Source: Candidatus Poribacteria bacterium (GTDB lineage: Bacteria; Poribacteria; WGA-4E; WGA-3G). Taken from it: DNA of 64,000 nucleotides. Numbering within the stretch: the stretch's first letter is position 1; each line of letters starts with the position of its first letter. The stretch covers positions 1 to 64,000 of the forward strand of contig JAPOZO010000085.1 of assembly GCA_026706025.1 (NCBI GenBank), read 5' to 3'. Below are positions 34,506-42,747 of this stretch, in pieces. The translations under genes and the position numbers were made by a program. Under the pieces are notes generated by a model. That model searched no databases and was not told the origin of the DNA. It saw nothing but the letters and a program-made list of their open reading frames with translations.

Positions 34506-35198
34506 TCATTTCTCCATGCGTAAGCGCACCTCGTAGCCGAATTCAATAACTTTGGCGACAAGGGTCTCCGGTTCAAAGTCGTCCAACGGATCGGTCGGGT
34601 TCTCTTCGGCAGTCAATGACATCGCTTCGACCGCGTCCTGTGCGGAAACATAGTTGATGCCGATATAAGCCTGCGTCGTAATCACATTTTTGTGCCCGAG
34701 TAACTCACGGACAACATAAATGTCGTTACATTGCTGATAGAGCCGTTGCGCGAAAGTTTTCCGCAGGGTATGTGTCGCCAATTTGCCGGTCAGTCCAGCT
34801 TTGGCAAACACGTCATTGAGAATCTTATGAACCGCTTGGCGTTTAATCGCCGTATTGCCTTTCTGTGAAGGGAATAACGGTACATCGGGATGCACGACAC
34901 CAAAGTAGGCGCGGTGCCACGCGATGATTTCTTCAATCGCTGTGCGTCCATCAGAGTTGACAGGGATCGTCCGTGCGGTCTCGCCACCTTTGACGATATT
35001 CTTGTCAAACTGGAAGTCGGTGACCGGCTGCTCATTTTGCCAAACATCGCCGACAGTGAGTGCAAGTAATTCACTGACACGTCCGCCGATGGACACGCCG
35101 AGCATAAACAAGCCGCGATTGCGTTGGGCATAAGTGCCACTGAAAGCGTCGCGGACTTTTCGGATCTCTGCGTTGGTGAGGGGTCTTGTTCCTTTCAT
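34506..35198 (-). CDS. Tyrosine recombinase, catalytic domain only (int2)
   Basis: A 230-residue protein containing only the catalytic half of a tyrosine recombinase: GGRVSELLAL (Arg at about 40), THTLRKTFAQRL (HxxR, about 143-146), LLGHKNVITTQAYI (His at about 167, Tyr at about 176). The usual 90-residue core-binding domain is absent, as in some single-domain invertible-element recombinases. Its first 33 codons have decayed homologues at 14172 and 15117. No obvious Shine-Dalgarno near ATG 35198. Could act on resolution of plasmid multimers or on cassettes. Confidence 0.85.
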   Translation of the reverse strand: MKGTRPLTNAEIRKVRDAFSGTYAQRNRGLFMLGVSIGGRVSELLALTVGDVWQNEQPVTDFQFDKNIVKGGETARTIPVNSDGRTAIEEIIAWHRAYFGVVHPDVPLFPSQKGNTAIKRQAVHKILNDVFAKAGLTGKLATHTLRKTFAQRLYQQCNDIYVVRELLGHKNVITTQAYIGINYVSAQDAVEAMSLTAEENPTDPLDDFEPETLVAKVIEFGYEVRLRMEK

Positions 35199-35237
35199 GT
35201 AGTGGTGTTCAAGGACGCGTTGCCGCTCCCCTGCCTC

Positions 35238-35861
35238 TTAGCGTTTTTTGTTGAATTCTCTGGCACGTTTTTGCCATGTTGGGTGATTTGCGAACGCAAA
35301 ACTTTCCTCCATCGTCGAGGGTCTCCCTGTCCGGATCATACCCGCTCTGAGCGCAGGACTTAGCCAGTTTTTATCACCTGAGAAAGCGATATTGTTTCCT
35401 TCATCCCCCGTCGGATTCAGCGTCGCATTGTGGACAGAAATATCACACGTTGTATTGACGAAACGCGTGAAAATCCCCCAATCAATTTCTACAATGTCCT
35501 GCCAGCGAATGTCGTAGCCGAGCGTTTGCATAAACACACCTTCGCCACTCCCAAAGTCGCATTCAGGCAGCACGCCGTAGACGATAATAGGATTGTTATC
35601 AGACGTTTCACTCAAAACGATCAAAGCCTGTCGATGCGGTCTCCAGCGCGTCTGAAAAAACACAAGAAAATCGCCAGAATCCGATTGCTCTTGAATACCG
35701 TAGGAGGCTTTATTGTGTGCGTTTATTGCCATAAAGACTTCATTAAGGGAATGCGGTAACCCCTTGTAATACCGCGGGTTTATGGAGACAACGACCTTTT
35801 GCAAAGGATGCTGCTTTGGCGTGATTTTCCTTTTCCGTTTTCGGGTGTTCCTTTTTTTCAT
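35238..35861 (-). CDS. Hypothetical protein of the plasmid array
   Basis: A 207-residue protein starting with a highly basic tail (MKKRNTRKRKRKITPK), then a mixed alpha/beta domain (VVVSINPRYYKGLPHSLNEV through DIRWQDIVEIDWGIF). The C-terminal PTWQKRAREFNKKR is basic again. Start at 35861; an upstream ATG at 35885 is possible. No family recognised; DNA binding is plausible. Confidence 0.5.
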   Translation of the reverse strand: MKKRNTRKRKRKITPKQHPLQKVVVSINPRYYKGLPHSLNEVFMAINAHNKASYGIQEQSDSGDFLVFFQTRWRPHRQALIVLSETSDNNPIIVYGVLPECDFGSGEGVFMQTLGYDIRWQDIVEIDWGIFTRFVNTTCDISVHNATLNPTGDEGNNIAFSGDKNWLSPALRAGMIRTGRPSTMEESFAFANHPTWQKRAREFNKKR

Positions 35862-35904
35862 TTTAAAACAGGTGCGCATCGCCACGCCCCTGCCTCATAC
35901 GATT

Positions 35905-36126
35905 TTACTCGTCAAACAAACCTAACTGTCGTGTGGATGCGGGGCTACAGAACATTTCAGGCTGAATGGCGTTGCCCCCACATTCGGCATATATATCTTC
36001 AAGATGCTTGAATTCTTTGTAGCCGTTAGGGAATTGAGCAGAAAACACACGATACACATCGTTTTCAATCTCTCCGTCCGCGAGGACTTTCCCTTCCTTG
36101 TTTATGAGTTGGAATTTGGTTACCAT
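35905..36126 (-). CDS. Small hypothetical protein
   Basis: A 73-residue protein, opening VTKFQLINKEGKVLADGEIE and ending QLGLFDE, a terminal motif resembling sliding-clamp-binding QLxLF peptides (QLGLF here). TAGGAG precedes ATG 36126. The beta-clamp-binding reading is speculative but specific. Confidence 0.55.
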   Translation of the reverse strand: MVTKFQLINKEGKVLADGEIENDVYRVFSAQFPNGYKEFKHLEDIYAECGGNAIQPEMFCSPASTRQLGLFDE

Positions 36127-36176
36127 CGTCAATCTCCTATTTCGTCGGTTTTTTCGCGTGTTGTTCTAAAGGAACA

Positions 36177-36476
36177 TCAGTATGGGATCTCCTGTGTAAA
36201 TTCACCGGTGGTCGCCTCAAAGAAGCCTGTGACCTCTGGCAACCCGACTGTAATCTCAGCGATGGGGCTGCCTCTCCTTTTCAGATAGACTTTCGTGGTC
36301 GGCGTGTACCGCGCGATCCGAGCCGTCCGTCCCTTTAATAACATTAGGGCGTTGGTGCATTTCGGGGTTTTACCGGTTGTGTCTATACACTCAATATGGA
36401 CTTCCTCACGGGCGTAACACACGTCAGCGTAGCGTTGAAGGTAGCGCTGTGCGACCTTGAGTCTGATGTGTTTCAT
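36177..36476 (-). CDS. Small hypothetical protein
   Basis: A 99-residue basic protein beginning KHIRLKVAQRYLQRYADVCY, with a beta-rich middle (TARIARYTPTTKVYLKRRG). No family recognised. ATG at 36476 without a strong Shine-Dalgarno. Confidence 0.5.
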   Translation of the reverse strand: MKHIRLKVAQRYLQRYADVCYAREEVHIECIDTTGKTPKCTNALMLLKGRTARIARYTPTTKVYLKRRGSPIAEITVGLPEVTGFFEATTGEFTQEIPY

Positions 36477-36514
36477 GTGTCGTGTTAGGGGACGGTCACC
36501 CGCCCCCCCACCTA

Positions 36515-36745
36515 TCAGAGTTCCGCTTTCGCTAACTCGGCTTTGGCGAATTTGATGTCCATCTCGTGGATTTGCTCCAGCATATCTTCAATCACGGCAA
36601 CAGGCATTTCCACTTGGTCGGCGTTCAAGGCAGCAGACAACACAGTGGACAGCGCGCGCAGCGATTCTCGGTCGAGATAGGCAAGTGCATCGCCGTTAGA
36701 AAAAAAGAGATGGAATTGGTCTTTCTGGAAATCGTAGTTCGGCAT
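36515..36745 (-). CDS. Small hypothetical protein
   Basis: A 76-residue protein (PNYDFQKDQFHLFFSNGDAL onward) with a C-terminal acidic helix. AGGAGG lies 7 bases before ATG 36745, directly behind a promoter-like TATAAT at 36758-36763, so it may start a transcript inside the array. The reading frame is open to 36895 but without support. Confidence 0.6.
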   Translation of the reverse strand: MPNYDFQKDQFHLFFSNGDALAYLDRESLRALSTVLSAALNADQVEMPVAVIEDMLEQIHEMDIKFAKAELAKAEL

Positions 36746-36757
36746 TTGTTGCCTCCT

Positions 36758-36785
36758 ATTATACCACATTTTCACATTTTCAAGT
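36758..36785 (-). promoter_or_regulatory. Internal promoter of the array
   Basis: On the minus strand, a perfect -10 TATAAT (36758-36763) with ACTTGA as a -35 candidate at 16-nt spacing (36780-36785). The stretch GAAAATGTGGTATAAT is nearly identical to the promoter at 43925-43953 (GAAAATGTGGTATGAT), suggesting shared regulation. Confidence 0.6.
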
Positions 36786-36815
36786 GATGCGGGGCAGGTG
36801 ACTGCCCCCGCATTT

Positions 36816-36953
36816 CTATCGGTCGCGACGGACAACGTAGCGCGCCCGCTGGCGTAAACGTTCTGACCGGTCACGACGCTGTTTGTGGATGTCATACTTC
36901 ACCAACACGATCCCTAACAGAATCATGAAAGCACCGAAAAAGATGTAAATCAC
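36816..36953 (-). CDS. 45-residue membrane protein
   Basis: GTG start at 36953 with AAGGAG at 6-base spacing. Residues 1-19 (IYIFFGAFMILLGIVLV) form one membrane helix, followed by a basic cytoplasmic tail (HKQRRDRSERLRQRARYVVR). Too short for most gene callers, but the ribosome-binding site and composition support it. Function unknown. Confidence 0.55.
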   Translation of the reverse strand: MIYIFFGAFMILLGIVLVKYDIHKQRRDRSERLRQRARYVVRRDR

Positions 36954-37059
36954 AATTGACTCCTTGACGGATGAAGCCGTCCGGTTGTAAAATAACTGAA
37001 AAGGGGTAACCCCTTTCTGCGATGTTAGGGTAGGTCGGTTTGGCGGTCAGCCTGCCCTA

Positions 37060-37131
37060 ACGCGTACCCGCCCGTTGCGGATACAATACGCAAGCAGGGA
37101 ATCGAACCCCACTATACGCACCAGCGTTGCG
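37060..37131 (-). other. tRNA T-arm-like fragment
   Basis: On the minus strand the sequence GGGGTTCGATTCCC (within 37095-37110) is a canonical T-arm, and AACGCAA (about 37126-37132) can pair with TTGCGTA (about 37087-37093) like an acceptor stem. There is no room for D and anticodon arms. It may be the 3' remnant of a tRNA gene, the usual form of an integrase attachment site. Confidence 0.35.
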
Positions 37132-37326
37132 TTAGTCTTTTTCTGTGCCACACTGCTCACAGACACCCTCAACATCCGCTTCAACCTCACAGATCGCGAT
37201 GTCTGTGTTGACTTCCGCGTTGGCGTAGCCGAAGGCATCATCAAGTTTGCTGTAGCAGTCAGCGCAGACGATAAACTCACTGCTCTGCACACCGGTCTCC
37301 AAGTTCGTGGCTTTCGCTAATAACAT
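37132..37326 (-). CDS. Small zinc-ribbon protein
   Basis: A 64-residue protein with two Cys pairs, IVCADCYSKLDDAF and GVCEQCGTEKD, the layout of a small zinc ribbon. GGGGGAAG precedes ATG 37326. Possibly a nucleic-acid-binding or anti-host factor; family unknown. Confidence 0.6.
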   Translation of the reverse strand: MLLAKATNLETGVQSSEFIVCADCYSKLDDAFGYANAEVNTDIAICEVEADVEGVCEQCGTEKD

Positions 37327-37340
37327 TTTCGCTTCCCCCT

Positions 37341-37562
37341 TTATTCTCCGTCCGTCTCTCTGTCTATTCCCCAGACTTCAATCAATGCACTGAGTCGTGC
37401 AAGTTGGTCGGTGTCAACAGGGTCAGAGAGTTCTTGAATTTTTGCGAGGACGTGTGCCAGCCATTCCTGATCGGTCGGAAAGCCAACGGATTCCTCAATT
37501 TCCGGTATATACTGCTCCACGCGTCTGCGAAATCGCTTTAGTGGTGGTGTTCGCCTTGCCAT
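37341..37562 (-). CDS. Small hypothetical protein
   Basis: A 73-residue protein: a basic start (ARRTPPLKRFRRRVEQYIPE) and an acidic C-terminal helix. AAGGAGG precedes ATG 37562. No family recognised. Confidence 0.5.
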   Translation of the reverse strand: MARRTPPLKRFRRRVEQYIPEIEESVGFPTDQEWLAHVLAKIQELSDPVDTDQLARLSALIEVWGIDRETDGE

Positions 37563-37579
37563 TGCTTTGCTGTGCCTCC

Positions 37580-37888
37580 TTATCCTAAATCCACAACGCG
37601 CCCCTTCGCTGGATACAAAACCGCGTCAATGAGTTTGTTATCCCGTAAATCGAGGACGGCGTTGAGGTTCAAATGATTGTGCCAGTAAAAGCGTTGATGT
37701 TCCCGACTATACGCGAAACCGAGTTTTTGAAGGTCTAACACGAACTGCCGTTTCCAGTCGCCCCACACATTTTCATCTTTGACCATGTAGACGTGGAATG
37801 TCTTGGGACACTTCACATCTGCATGTTCCGCCTTGAATGCTTCAAAATTCGCGATAAGGTCATCAAAACCTTCCAATTCCTTACTCAT
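37580..37888 (-). CDS. Small hypothetical protein
   Basis: A 102-residue protein. Tyr/Trp-rich centre (NVWGDWKRQFVLDLQKLGFA, then YSREHQRFYWHNHLNL) and a C-terminal LDLRDNKLIDAVLYPAKGRV. AAGGGGAAAG before ATG 37888. No family recognised. Confidence 0.5.
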   Translation of the reverse strand: MSKELEGFDDLIANFEAFKAEHADVKCPKTFHVYMVKDENVWGDWKRQFVLDLQKLGFAYSREHQRFYWHNHLNLNAVLDLRDNKLIDAVLYPAKGRVVDLG

Positions 37889-37942
37889 GTTAACTTTCCC
37901 CTTGGTTGTGGACGCGCCTTGAAAGGCGCGCCCTGTTTGTGT

Positions 37943-38101
37943 CTACCAATCTTCATCAAATATCGCTTCAAAAAAGAGTCGCATTTCCCAAACCTTACCA
38001 TCTTTGTTCAACTCGGCAATTTGTTTCGCCGCCTTCTCCTTATCCATGAAAACGGTATATTTTTTGCCTGTCTTGAGATGCTTAAACTCATACAATTCCA
38101 T
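37943..38101 (-). CDS. 52-residue hypothetical protein
   Basis: ELYEFKHLKTGKKYTVFMDK starts a 52-residue protein ending FFEAIFDEDW. GGAGG lies 6 bases before ATG 38101, and the frame has array-like codon use. Short but well supported by its ribosome-binding site. Function unknown. Confidence 0.55.
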   Translation of the reverse strand: MELYEFKHLKTGKKYTVFMDKEKAAKQIAELNKDGKVWEMRLFFEAIFDEDW

Positions 38102-38113
38102 GAGAACCTCCGT

Positions 38114-38374
38114 TTATTTGCCAATGGTGTTGAGTGTCTCGCGGATTTCGTTAATCCGTTTGGCGTTCTTCAGAGCCTTGTCCCAGTGGTGTTGTGGGAT
38201 AGGCGTTTTGCCTTTCGCTTCCGCCTTCTCGCGCTGTTCCTGCGTCGCGTCTGGTGGATAAAACCCATCTTTCGGGAAATACACCATAAAGAGCCAAAAA
38301 AGCCCCTCGCGGTCCTTGAGTTCCTTCTCCAGTTCGGCGCGATTCAACGGAAATAGATGCAGTTGCTCGTTCAT
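38114..38374 (-). CDS. Small hypothetical protein
   Basis: An 86-residue protein (NEQLHLFPLNRAELEKELKD onward). The N-terminal QLHLFPL again resembles a sliding-clamp-binding motif (QLxLF), as at the end of the protein at 35905. ATG overlaps the stop of the preceding gene by 4 bp (ATGA), implying translational coupling. Confidence 0.55.
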   Translation of the reverse strand: MNEQLHLFPLNRAELEKELKDREGLFWLFMVYFPKDGFYPPDATQEQREKAEAKGKTPIPQHHWDKALKNAKRINEIRETLNTIGK

Positions 38375-38661
38375 GCCTCCGCATCCTCCTGATAAGTCAG
38401 CGATGTTTCCGTTGGTGTCTCATAACTGAAACCGATGATGCCCTTCTTTTTGAGTCGGGTGATGTCCCGCTTTTTCCGCAGGTCATACTGGAGACTTTGA
38501 GAATGTAAATAGACCCCCTCATCGTTCTCTTTTTTCGGGATAGAGACCTTGAAAATCTTTGAGTCTTGAACCTGAACACAAGCATGTATCCTGCGACCAT
38601 CAGCGAGAATAGCGTATCCGCCATAACTAAAATCCCGCTGCATTTTCCTGCTTTGTTTCAT
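38371..38661 (-). CDS. Small basic hypothetical protein
   Basis: A 96-residue protein with a beta-rich core (YGGYAILADGRRIHACVQVQ) and a basic middle (DLRKKRDITRLKKKG). AGGAGG precedes ATG 38661, with an upstream start at 38688. It overlaps the previous gene at 38627-38661 and the next at 38371-38374, so three genes are coupled. Confidence 0.5.
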   Translation of the reverse strand: MKQSRKMQRDFSYGGYAILADGRRIHACVQVQDSKIFKVSIPKKENDEGVYLHSQSLQYDLRKKRDITRLKKKGIIGFSYETPTETSLTYQEDAEA

Positions 38662-39043
38662 GCTGCTCTGCCTCCTGTAGTGCGTCAAAATGCCCGCGCA
38701 TGTGCGAGAGATTGTTCAGCAGTGATGCCGAGACATCCCCCAAAATCACATACCACGCTGCCGACCGCCAGAGACAATCGTTTTCGGCTCTGTGGCATTC
38801 ATCAGGGACGATATACCCGCGCCGTCTGTTGCGTTCTCTGTTCTGCTTGGCATCAACCCGATTTTTCGTTGTCAAGTGGACACGGGCAATCAAGTTGTCT
38901 GTTGCCTTTGTATAAAGTGCGTCCCGCTCGTCATCGGACAGCGATTGATAGAATTCCTGCCTGCCTGTGTAGTCAAGCGATTCAAACAGCGTTGTGGCTT
39001 GCTCAAGCGACATGGCTTGGGGTTTGATGGATACCTTCTGCAT
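38627..39043 (-). CDS. Helical hypothetical protein
   Basis: A 138-residue helical protein, first of a coupled trio. SIKPQAMSLEQATTLFESLD opens it, and a basic RNRRRGYIVPDE patch and a Cys-containing centre follow. AAGGAG before ATG 39043. No family recognised. Confidence 0.5.
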   Translation of the reverse strand: MQKVSIKPQAMSLEQATTLFESLDYTGRQEFYQSLSDDERDALYTKATDNLIARVHLTTKNRVDAKQNRERNRRRGYIVPDECHRAENDCLWRSAAWYVILGDVSASLLNNLSHMRGHFDALQEAEQHETKQENAAGF

Positions 39044-39190
39044 GCTTTCTCCTTTATCGGTTGTGAGTCGGTGGCTTCGTTGGACAAGTGCCGACTCGGT
39101 TTGTTTAGAGAACCGACTTGCTTTTCCGACTCGGTTCTCAAAGCCTTTACTCCTGCCCCGACGCGCCCCTCCTTGACGCGCCTTGTTCGG
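39044..39190 (-). repeat. Hairpin-rich intercistronic spacer
   Basis: GAGAACCGA and TCGGTTCTC (within about 39110-39145) form a 9-bp stem, and CCGACTCGG occurs twice in the same 70 bp. A second GC stretch carries ACGCGCC twice before the next gene. It probably acts as a transcript-processing or partial termination site. Confidence 0.4.
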
Positions 39191-39349
39191 TTATTCATCG
39201 TTATCATCATCAGGTCGGACTTCGTTGCCATCTATCCGCACGTTCTCCTTATCCACGCCAAAGTCGTCAAGAATGCACGTGAGGATTTTGTCTATCAAGA
39301 GCGATTCCATGTGAGGATTTAGCCCTGTGATTTCAAGTTCTATTTTCAT
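39191..39349 (-). CDS. Small acidic protein
   Basis: A 52-residue protein (MKIELEITGLNPHMESLLID start, ends DDDNDE). AAGGAG 9 bases before ATG 39349. Strongly acidic C-terminus. Unknown family. Confidence 0.5.
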   Translation of the reverse strand: MKIELEITGLNPHMESLLIDKILTCILDDFGVDKENVRIDGNEVRPDDDNDE

Positions 39350-39365
39350 TGAAATAACTCCTTGC

Positions 39366-39545
39366 TTATACGTAAAGCAAAACACTTTCAAATTCTGGAT
39401 TGTGGGACTGCAATTCGGCTTCCACAACTTCAATCTGTTTCCGCACCCTGTCATCTAATTCTTCTGGCGAATCGCTATGATACTTCAGAAAATCCAGCGT
39501 CTGATACAGGGTTTCGTGGAGTTGAAGCAACTGGTCATAATCCAT
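39366..39545 (-). CDS. 59-residue helical protein
   Basis: MDYDQLLQLHETLYQTLDFL opens a wholly helical protein. GGGGGA precedes ATG 39545, and it runs tail-to-head with its neighbours at 15-20 bp spacing. Function unknown. Confidence 0.55.
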   Translation of the reverse strand: MDYDQLLQLHETLYQTLDFLKYHSDSPEELDDRVRKQIEVVEAELQSHNPEFESVLLYV

Positions 39546-39559
39546 CTGAAAATCCCCCG

Positions 39560-40054
39560 CTAACTGCCGTATATCCGTAGGGTCTCGGAAAAGAGCGTTT
39601 GATAGACTTCTTCTAATTCCTTAACCTTGTCCCATCGACTCTCATATTTGTCAGAGTCGTAATCAACGACTTTCTCTGAAACGTTTGTTATCTCAACCAC
39701 CATCTCACACAAGCGAGACATGCGCGCCTTCAAATCTTCGCGTTTCTCAAGTGCCGTGCGTCCCCCGAATTCCAACTTATGAAACACATCGGACGCAGCG
39801 AGAAATAAAACCTTTGCTTCGTGTTCCGAGAGGTGTTTAACCTTGTTGTTCTGCGTCCATAACATATCAAAGGTTTCTGATGTGCAGATTGACCAGCCGA
39901 CTTTAAACGGTTTATCTACCAGTCTTTCAAGTCGGTAAGCCTGATACATTCTTTTGCCAACGAATTCTGCGAGTTCCGTGTCAAACTTGCCTGCGTCCGC
40001 TTCGGCGCGGCAGGCTTCAAAATCCCCGTCCCATTCAAAAGTCCGTTTTTCCAT
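39560..40054 (-). CDS. Hypothetical protein
   Basis: A 164-residue mainly helical protein (FEWDGDFEACRAEADAGKFD at the start, ending LFSETLRIYGS). ACGGAG before ATG 40054. No family recognised; part of the plasmid array. Confidence 0.55.
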   Translation of the reverse strand: MEKRTFEWDGDFEACRAEADAGKFDTELAEFVGKRMYQAYRLERLVDKPFKVGWSICTSETFDMLWTQNNKVKHLSEHEAKVLFLAASDVFHKLEFGGRTALEKREDLKARMSRLCEMVVEITNVSEKVVDYDSDKYESRWDKVKELEEVYQTLFSETLRIYGS

Positions 40055-40107
40055 GATAAAATCTCCGTAAAGTGAAGGACGCGCCCCGTAGGACGCGCCC
40101 GTTGTCG

Positions 40108-41151
40108 TTAGATAAAACCTTCTTCCTTGAGACTCTTAAATACCCCGTCCCCGATAACGATGTGGTCTAAAACCTTGATGCCTATCTGGTTACCTGCCTC
40201 AATCAACTGCTTGGTCGCCCTGATGTCCTCTTGGCTCGGTTCAGGGTCGCCCGATGGGTGGTTGTGGACAAGCACAATGGAATTCGCGGATTCCTCAATC
40301 GCAAATCTAAAGATTTCGCGTGGGTGAAAAACGCTGGCATTCAGCGTGCCTTCAAAGACTTGGGACTCGTTTAGCATCTTACCCCACTTCAATTCAGTTG
40401 CGATTTCGCCCGTCTTGCCTGTGCTGGTAACACCGCCTTTGGTATCCAGAGCAAGCACAACAACGACTTCCTTCGTGAGATAGCGAAGTTTAGACATCAG
40501 CAGTTCGGCAACATCACTTGGACCCGTGATTTTATCCTTCTTGGCGTGGAAACATGCCAAGCGTTTCCCTAACTCAAACGCCGCGATAATCTTCTCTGAC
40601 CTAACCGCACCGATGCCCGTTACTTTCTGAAACTGCTTGGCTGTCGAATTCGCCATTCGCATCAAATTCCCCTCGTAGCAGTCCATCACATCTTCAGCGA
40701 TTGCCAACGGCGCACCTGTGATTTTCGCCATCAACTCTGAATCCGTGTAAGCCTCAACAGGTCGGCTTGGGAGTATGCGTTCCTTCATCTCGGCAAGCAT
40801 ACCCCTTGCTTCGCGTTTCTGCTTGGAAACCTGTCGTTGCTGTTCCGCCTGTTCTGGCAACTCGCCACGAAGGTTTCCCTTGACTGCCTCAACGAACCAG
40901 TCTGGCGAAATCGGTTCATACTCGCCTTTACTGAAAACGGCACGCTGTAAGTCCTCATAATCCATCTGTGAGCCGTCATCAAAATGCACGTTGATTGTCT
41001 CGTGTTCCGCGCCTGTGTCCTCATCAATTTCAGCGTAGCCCGTGAAGTTGACAATCTTAATCTCTGTGCCTTCGCTGTCGCGTAGCACATGCCCGATGTC
41101 AAAATCGCCTACGCCTTCATCAAATCGCGTTGCGTCCAATTCAATCTTCAT
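40108..41151 (-). CDS. radC: RadC-like JAB/MPN-domain protein with extra N-terminal domain
   Basis: A 347-residue protein. The N-terminal 85 residues form an uncharacterised beta-rich domain (ETINVHFDDGSQMDYEDL). Then comes a helix-hairpin-helix region (FQKVTGIGAVRSEKIIAAFE, about 170-190) and the MPN/JAB metal site HNHPSGDPEPSQEDI (about 295-310). RadC proteins are frequent on plasmids and phages, often beside anti-restriction genes; the name reflects homology, not proven repair. The start at 41151 follows AAGGA; an upstream start at 41178 is less likely. Confidence 0.85.
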   Translation of the reverse strand: MKIELDATRFDEGVGDFDIGHVLRDSEGTEIKIVNFTGYAEIDEDTGAEHETINVHFDDGSQMDYEDLQRAVFSKGEYEPISPDWFVEAVKGNLRGELPEQAEQQRQVSKQKREARGMLAEMKERILPSRPVEAYTDSELMAKITGAPLAIAEDVMDCYEGNLMRMANSTAKQFQKVTGIGAVRSEKIIAAFELGKRLACFHAKKDKITGPSDVAELLMSKLRYLTKEVVVVLALDTKGGVTSTGKTGEIATELKWGKMLNESQVFEGTLNASVFHPREIFRFAIEESANSIVLVHNHPSGDPEPSQEDIRATKQLIEAGNQIGIKVLDHIVIGDGVFKSLKEEGFI

Positions 41152-41217
41152 GTTAGAATATCCTTGTCGTTTAGACATTTAAGGATTGGCGCGGGTTGCA
41201 GCCCCGCGCCTTTCCGT

Positions 41218-41406
41218 TTAGAGATACGGCTTGACAAAATCCACATGAAATTCCATGCTGTCCATCATGCCTTCTTCCTCGTTGAAAAAATCGACTGCTA
41301 CCACATCATCATAAACCTCGCTGACAACGCCCGTGACTTCCATATCGCCTTCAATCGCGATGACCGCGTCGCCGTTGGCGAAGTCGTGCCTGGTTGCCTC
41401 TTGCAT
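41218..41406 (-). CDS. Small acidic beta-rich protein
   Basis: A 62-residue protein (QEATRHDFANGDAVIAIEGD onward) with an SH3-like strand pattern and acidic surface (FFNEEEGMMDS). GGAG before ATG 41406. Such small acidic proteins on plasmids are sometimes DNA mimics; this is only a suggestion. Confidence 0.5.
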   Translation of the reverse strand: MQEATRHDFANGDAVIAIEGDMEVTGVVSEVYDDVVAVDFFNEEEGMMDSMEFHVDFVKPYL

Positions 41407-41531
41407 GCTAAAATCTCCGTGAGTTGCGCGACAGATACCTGCACCAGAACCGCTGGCACTTAACCCACGCCTCCAGTATCCATCGCTTGCCATTGTGGGA
41501 TTTGCGCGCCCTTGTAGGACGCGCCCGTTGT

Positions 41532-42095
41532 TTATCCTATCTCGTTTAACAACTTATCCGACCGCCTTAACAATTCCTGAACCTCATAATCTTCGGCTTC
41601 GGTTAATAGGTTGCCCTGTAAGAATTCCACTTCCAATCTAATGTCGGCAATCAGCCGTAGCACCTCACGCCCTTTGTCCTGTAGTTTCGCCTTTTTTGCT
41701 TTGAGTGCTGCGATGCTGTTATGATGCTTGACAACCTCTGAGAGTTTGTGCCAGCGTCTACCGCTGCAGAATTCTATGTGCCAACCGCTTTTAACCTGCC
41801 ATGCGCCGCCACTGAACAAAAACAGACTTTCAATGCTTATATCCTCGTATGCCTGAAACGCTGCTAACGGCATTGTCAAGGCGTTTTCGCCCTTGTCCCC
41901 GTCATAGAAAGGCACACCATCAGCCCCAAGACTCGCCATTGCACCGCCTGCTATTAGCGATTTGACTGCTTCCGTGTCCGTGTAATGCTCCAGTAAAGCC
42001 TTCCCGTTTTCCTCCATGTATGCCCCTTTGTGGCAATACACGAATTCAACTTGATTGTCTTCGCGGAGCCGTCCGATATAATTCCTGCTGCCCAT
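41532..42095 (-). CDS. Hypothetical protein
   Basis: A 187-residue protein with an N-terminal beta domain (GSRNYIGRLREDNQVEFVYC, then HKGAYMEENGKALLEHYTD) and a C-terminal coiled coil (ALKAKKAKLQDKGREVLRLI). AGGAGG before ATG 42095. No family recognised, though the start is reminiscent of small plasmid and phage proteins that open MGxRxxI. Confidence 0.5.
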   Translation of the reverse strand: MGSRNYIGRLREDNQVEFVYCHKGAYMEENGKALLEHYTDTEAVKSLIAGGAMASLGADGVPFYDGDKGENALTMPLAAFQAYEDISIESLFLFSGGAWQVKSGWHIEFCSGRRWHKLSEVVKHHNSIAALKAKKAKLQDKGREVLRLIADIRLEVEFLQGNLLTEAEDYEVQELLRRSDKLLNEIG

Positions 42096-42149
42096 AATCA
42101 AAGCCTCCTGAAAGTGAGAGACGCGCCCCGAAGGACGCGCCCCGTTGGG

Positions 42150-42356
42150 TTAGTTCACTGCGTAATCGTGCCATTCTCGTAACGCCTTCATAAAGGTTGA
42201 TTCGGTGTTGCGTCTGCCTAACAATCTGGCGACAATGTATGCAACTGATGGCGTTCCGTCCTTCTTGCCCTCGCATATCTCACGCCATAGCCTTTCGGCT
42301 TCCTGTCTGTTCGGTGAGTGCTTGGGGATTGTGTTTTCAAAGGTGAAACCTGACAT
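42150..42356 (-). CDS. Small hypothetical protein
   Basis: A 68-residue protein (SGFTFENTIPKHSPNRQEAE onward), mainly helical with basic patches. GGAG before ATG 42356. Unknown. Confidence 0.5.
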   Translation of the reverse strand: MSGFTFENTIPKHSPNRQEAERLWREICEGKKDGTPSVAYIVARLLGRRNTESTFMKALREWHDYAVN

Positions 42357-42369
42357 CTGAAAATCTCCG

Positions 42370-42708
42370 TTAGTGCAGTAAGTCTGCAAGTCCGATGTCC
42401 GTAAAGCGTGCTTTCAAGTCCTTATCTGCGAGTGCGTCAATCCCGATGAACCGATGCCCGTTTTCCTCGTGCCACGCCTTGAGTTTGTGAATGGCGTTAA
42501 CGTATTCCTCCACGTTCTCGGCGGTCTCGGTGGTCACATCGCCTTCGCAGTAGGAGACAATTATTAAGTCCGTTGGATTCGTCCAGATGCCGTAATAGGG
42601 TGCATCTTGGGACGTGTCGATTTGTGCGTATCCGTTCTGATAGCTGCATTTACCCGTATCAAAGGCGTATCGCTCGCCATGTAGGATAAAGCCCCGTTCT
42701 ACCTTCAT
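42370..42708 (-). CDS. Small hypothetical protein
   Basis: A 112-residue protein with a beta-rich N-terminus (VERGFILHGERYAFDTGKCS) and helical acidic middle (VTTETAENVEEYVNAIHKLK). ATG at 42708. Unknown. Confidence 0.5.
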   Translation of the reverse strand: MKVERGFILHGERYAFDTGKCSYQNGYAQIDTSQDAPYYGIWTNPTDLIIVSYCEGDVTTETAENVEEYVNAIHKLKAWHEENGHRFIGIDALADKDLKARFTDIGLADLLH

Positions 42709-42747
42709 AGTGTCGCGGGACGCGTCGCCGCGCCCCGTCCTCGTTGT

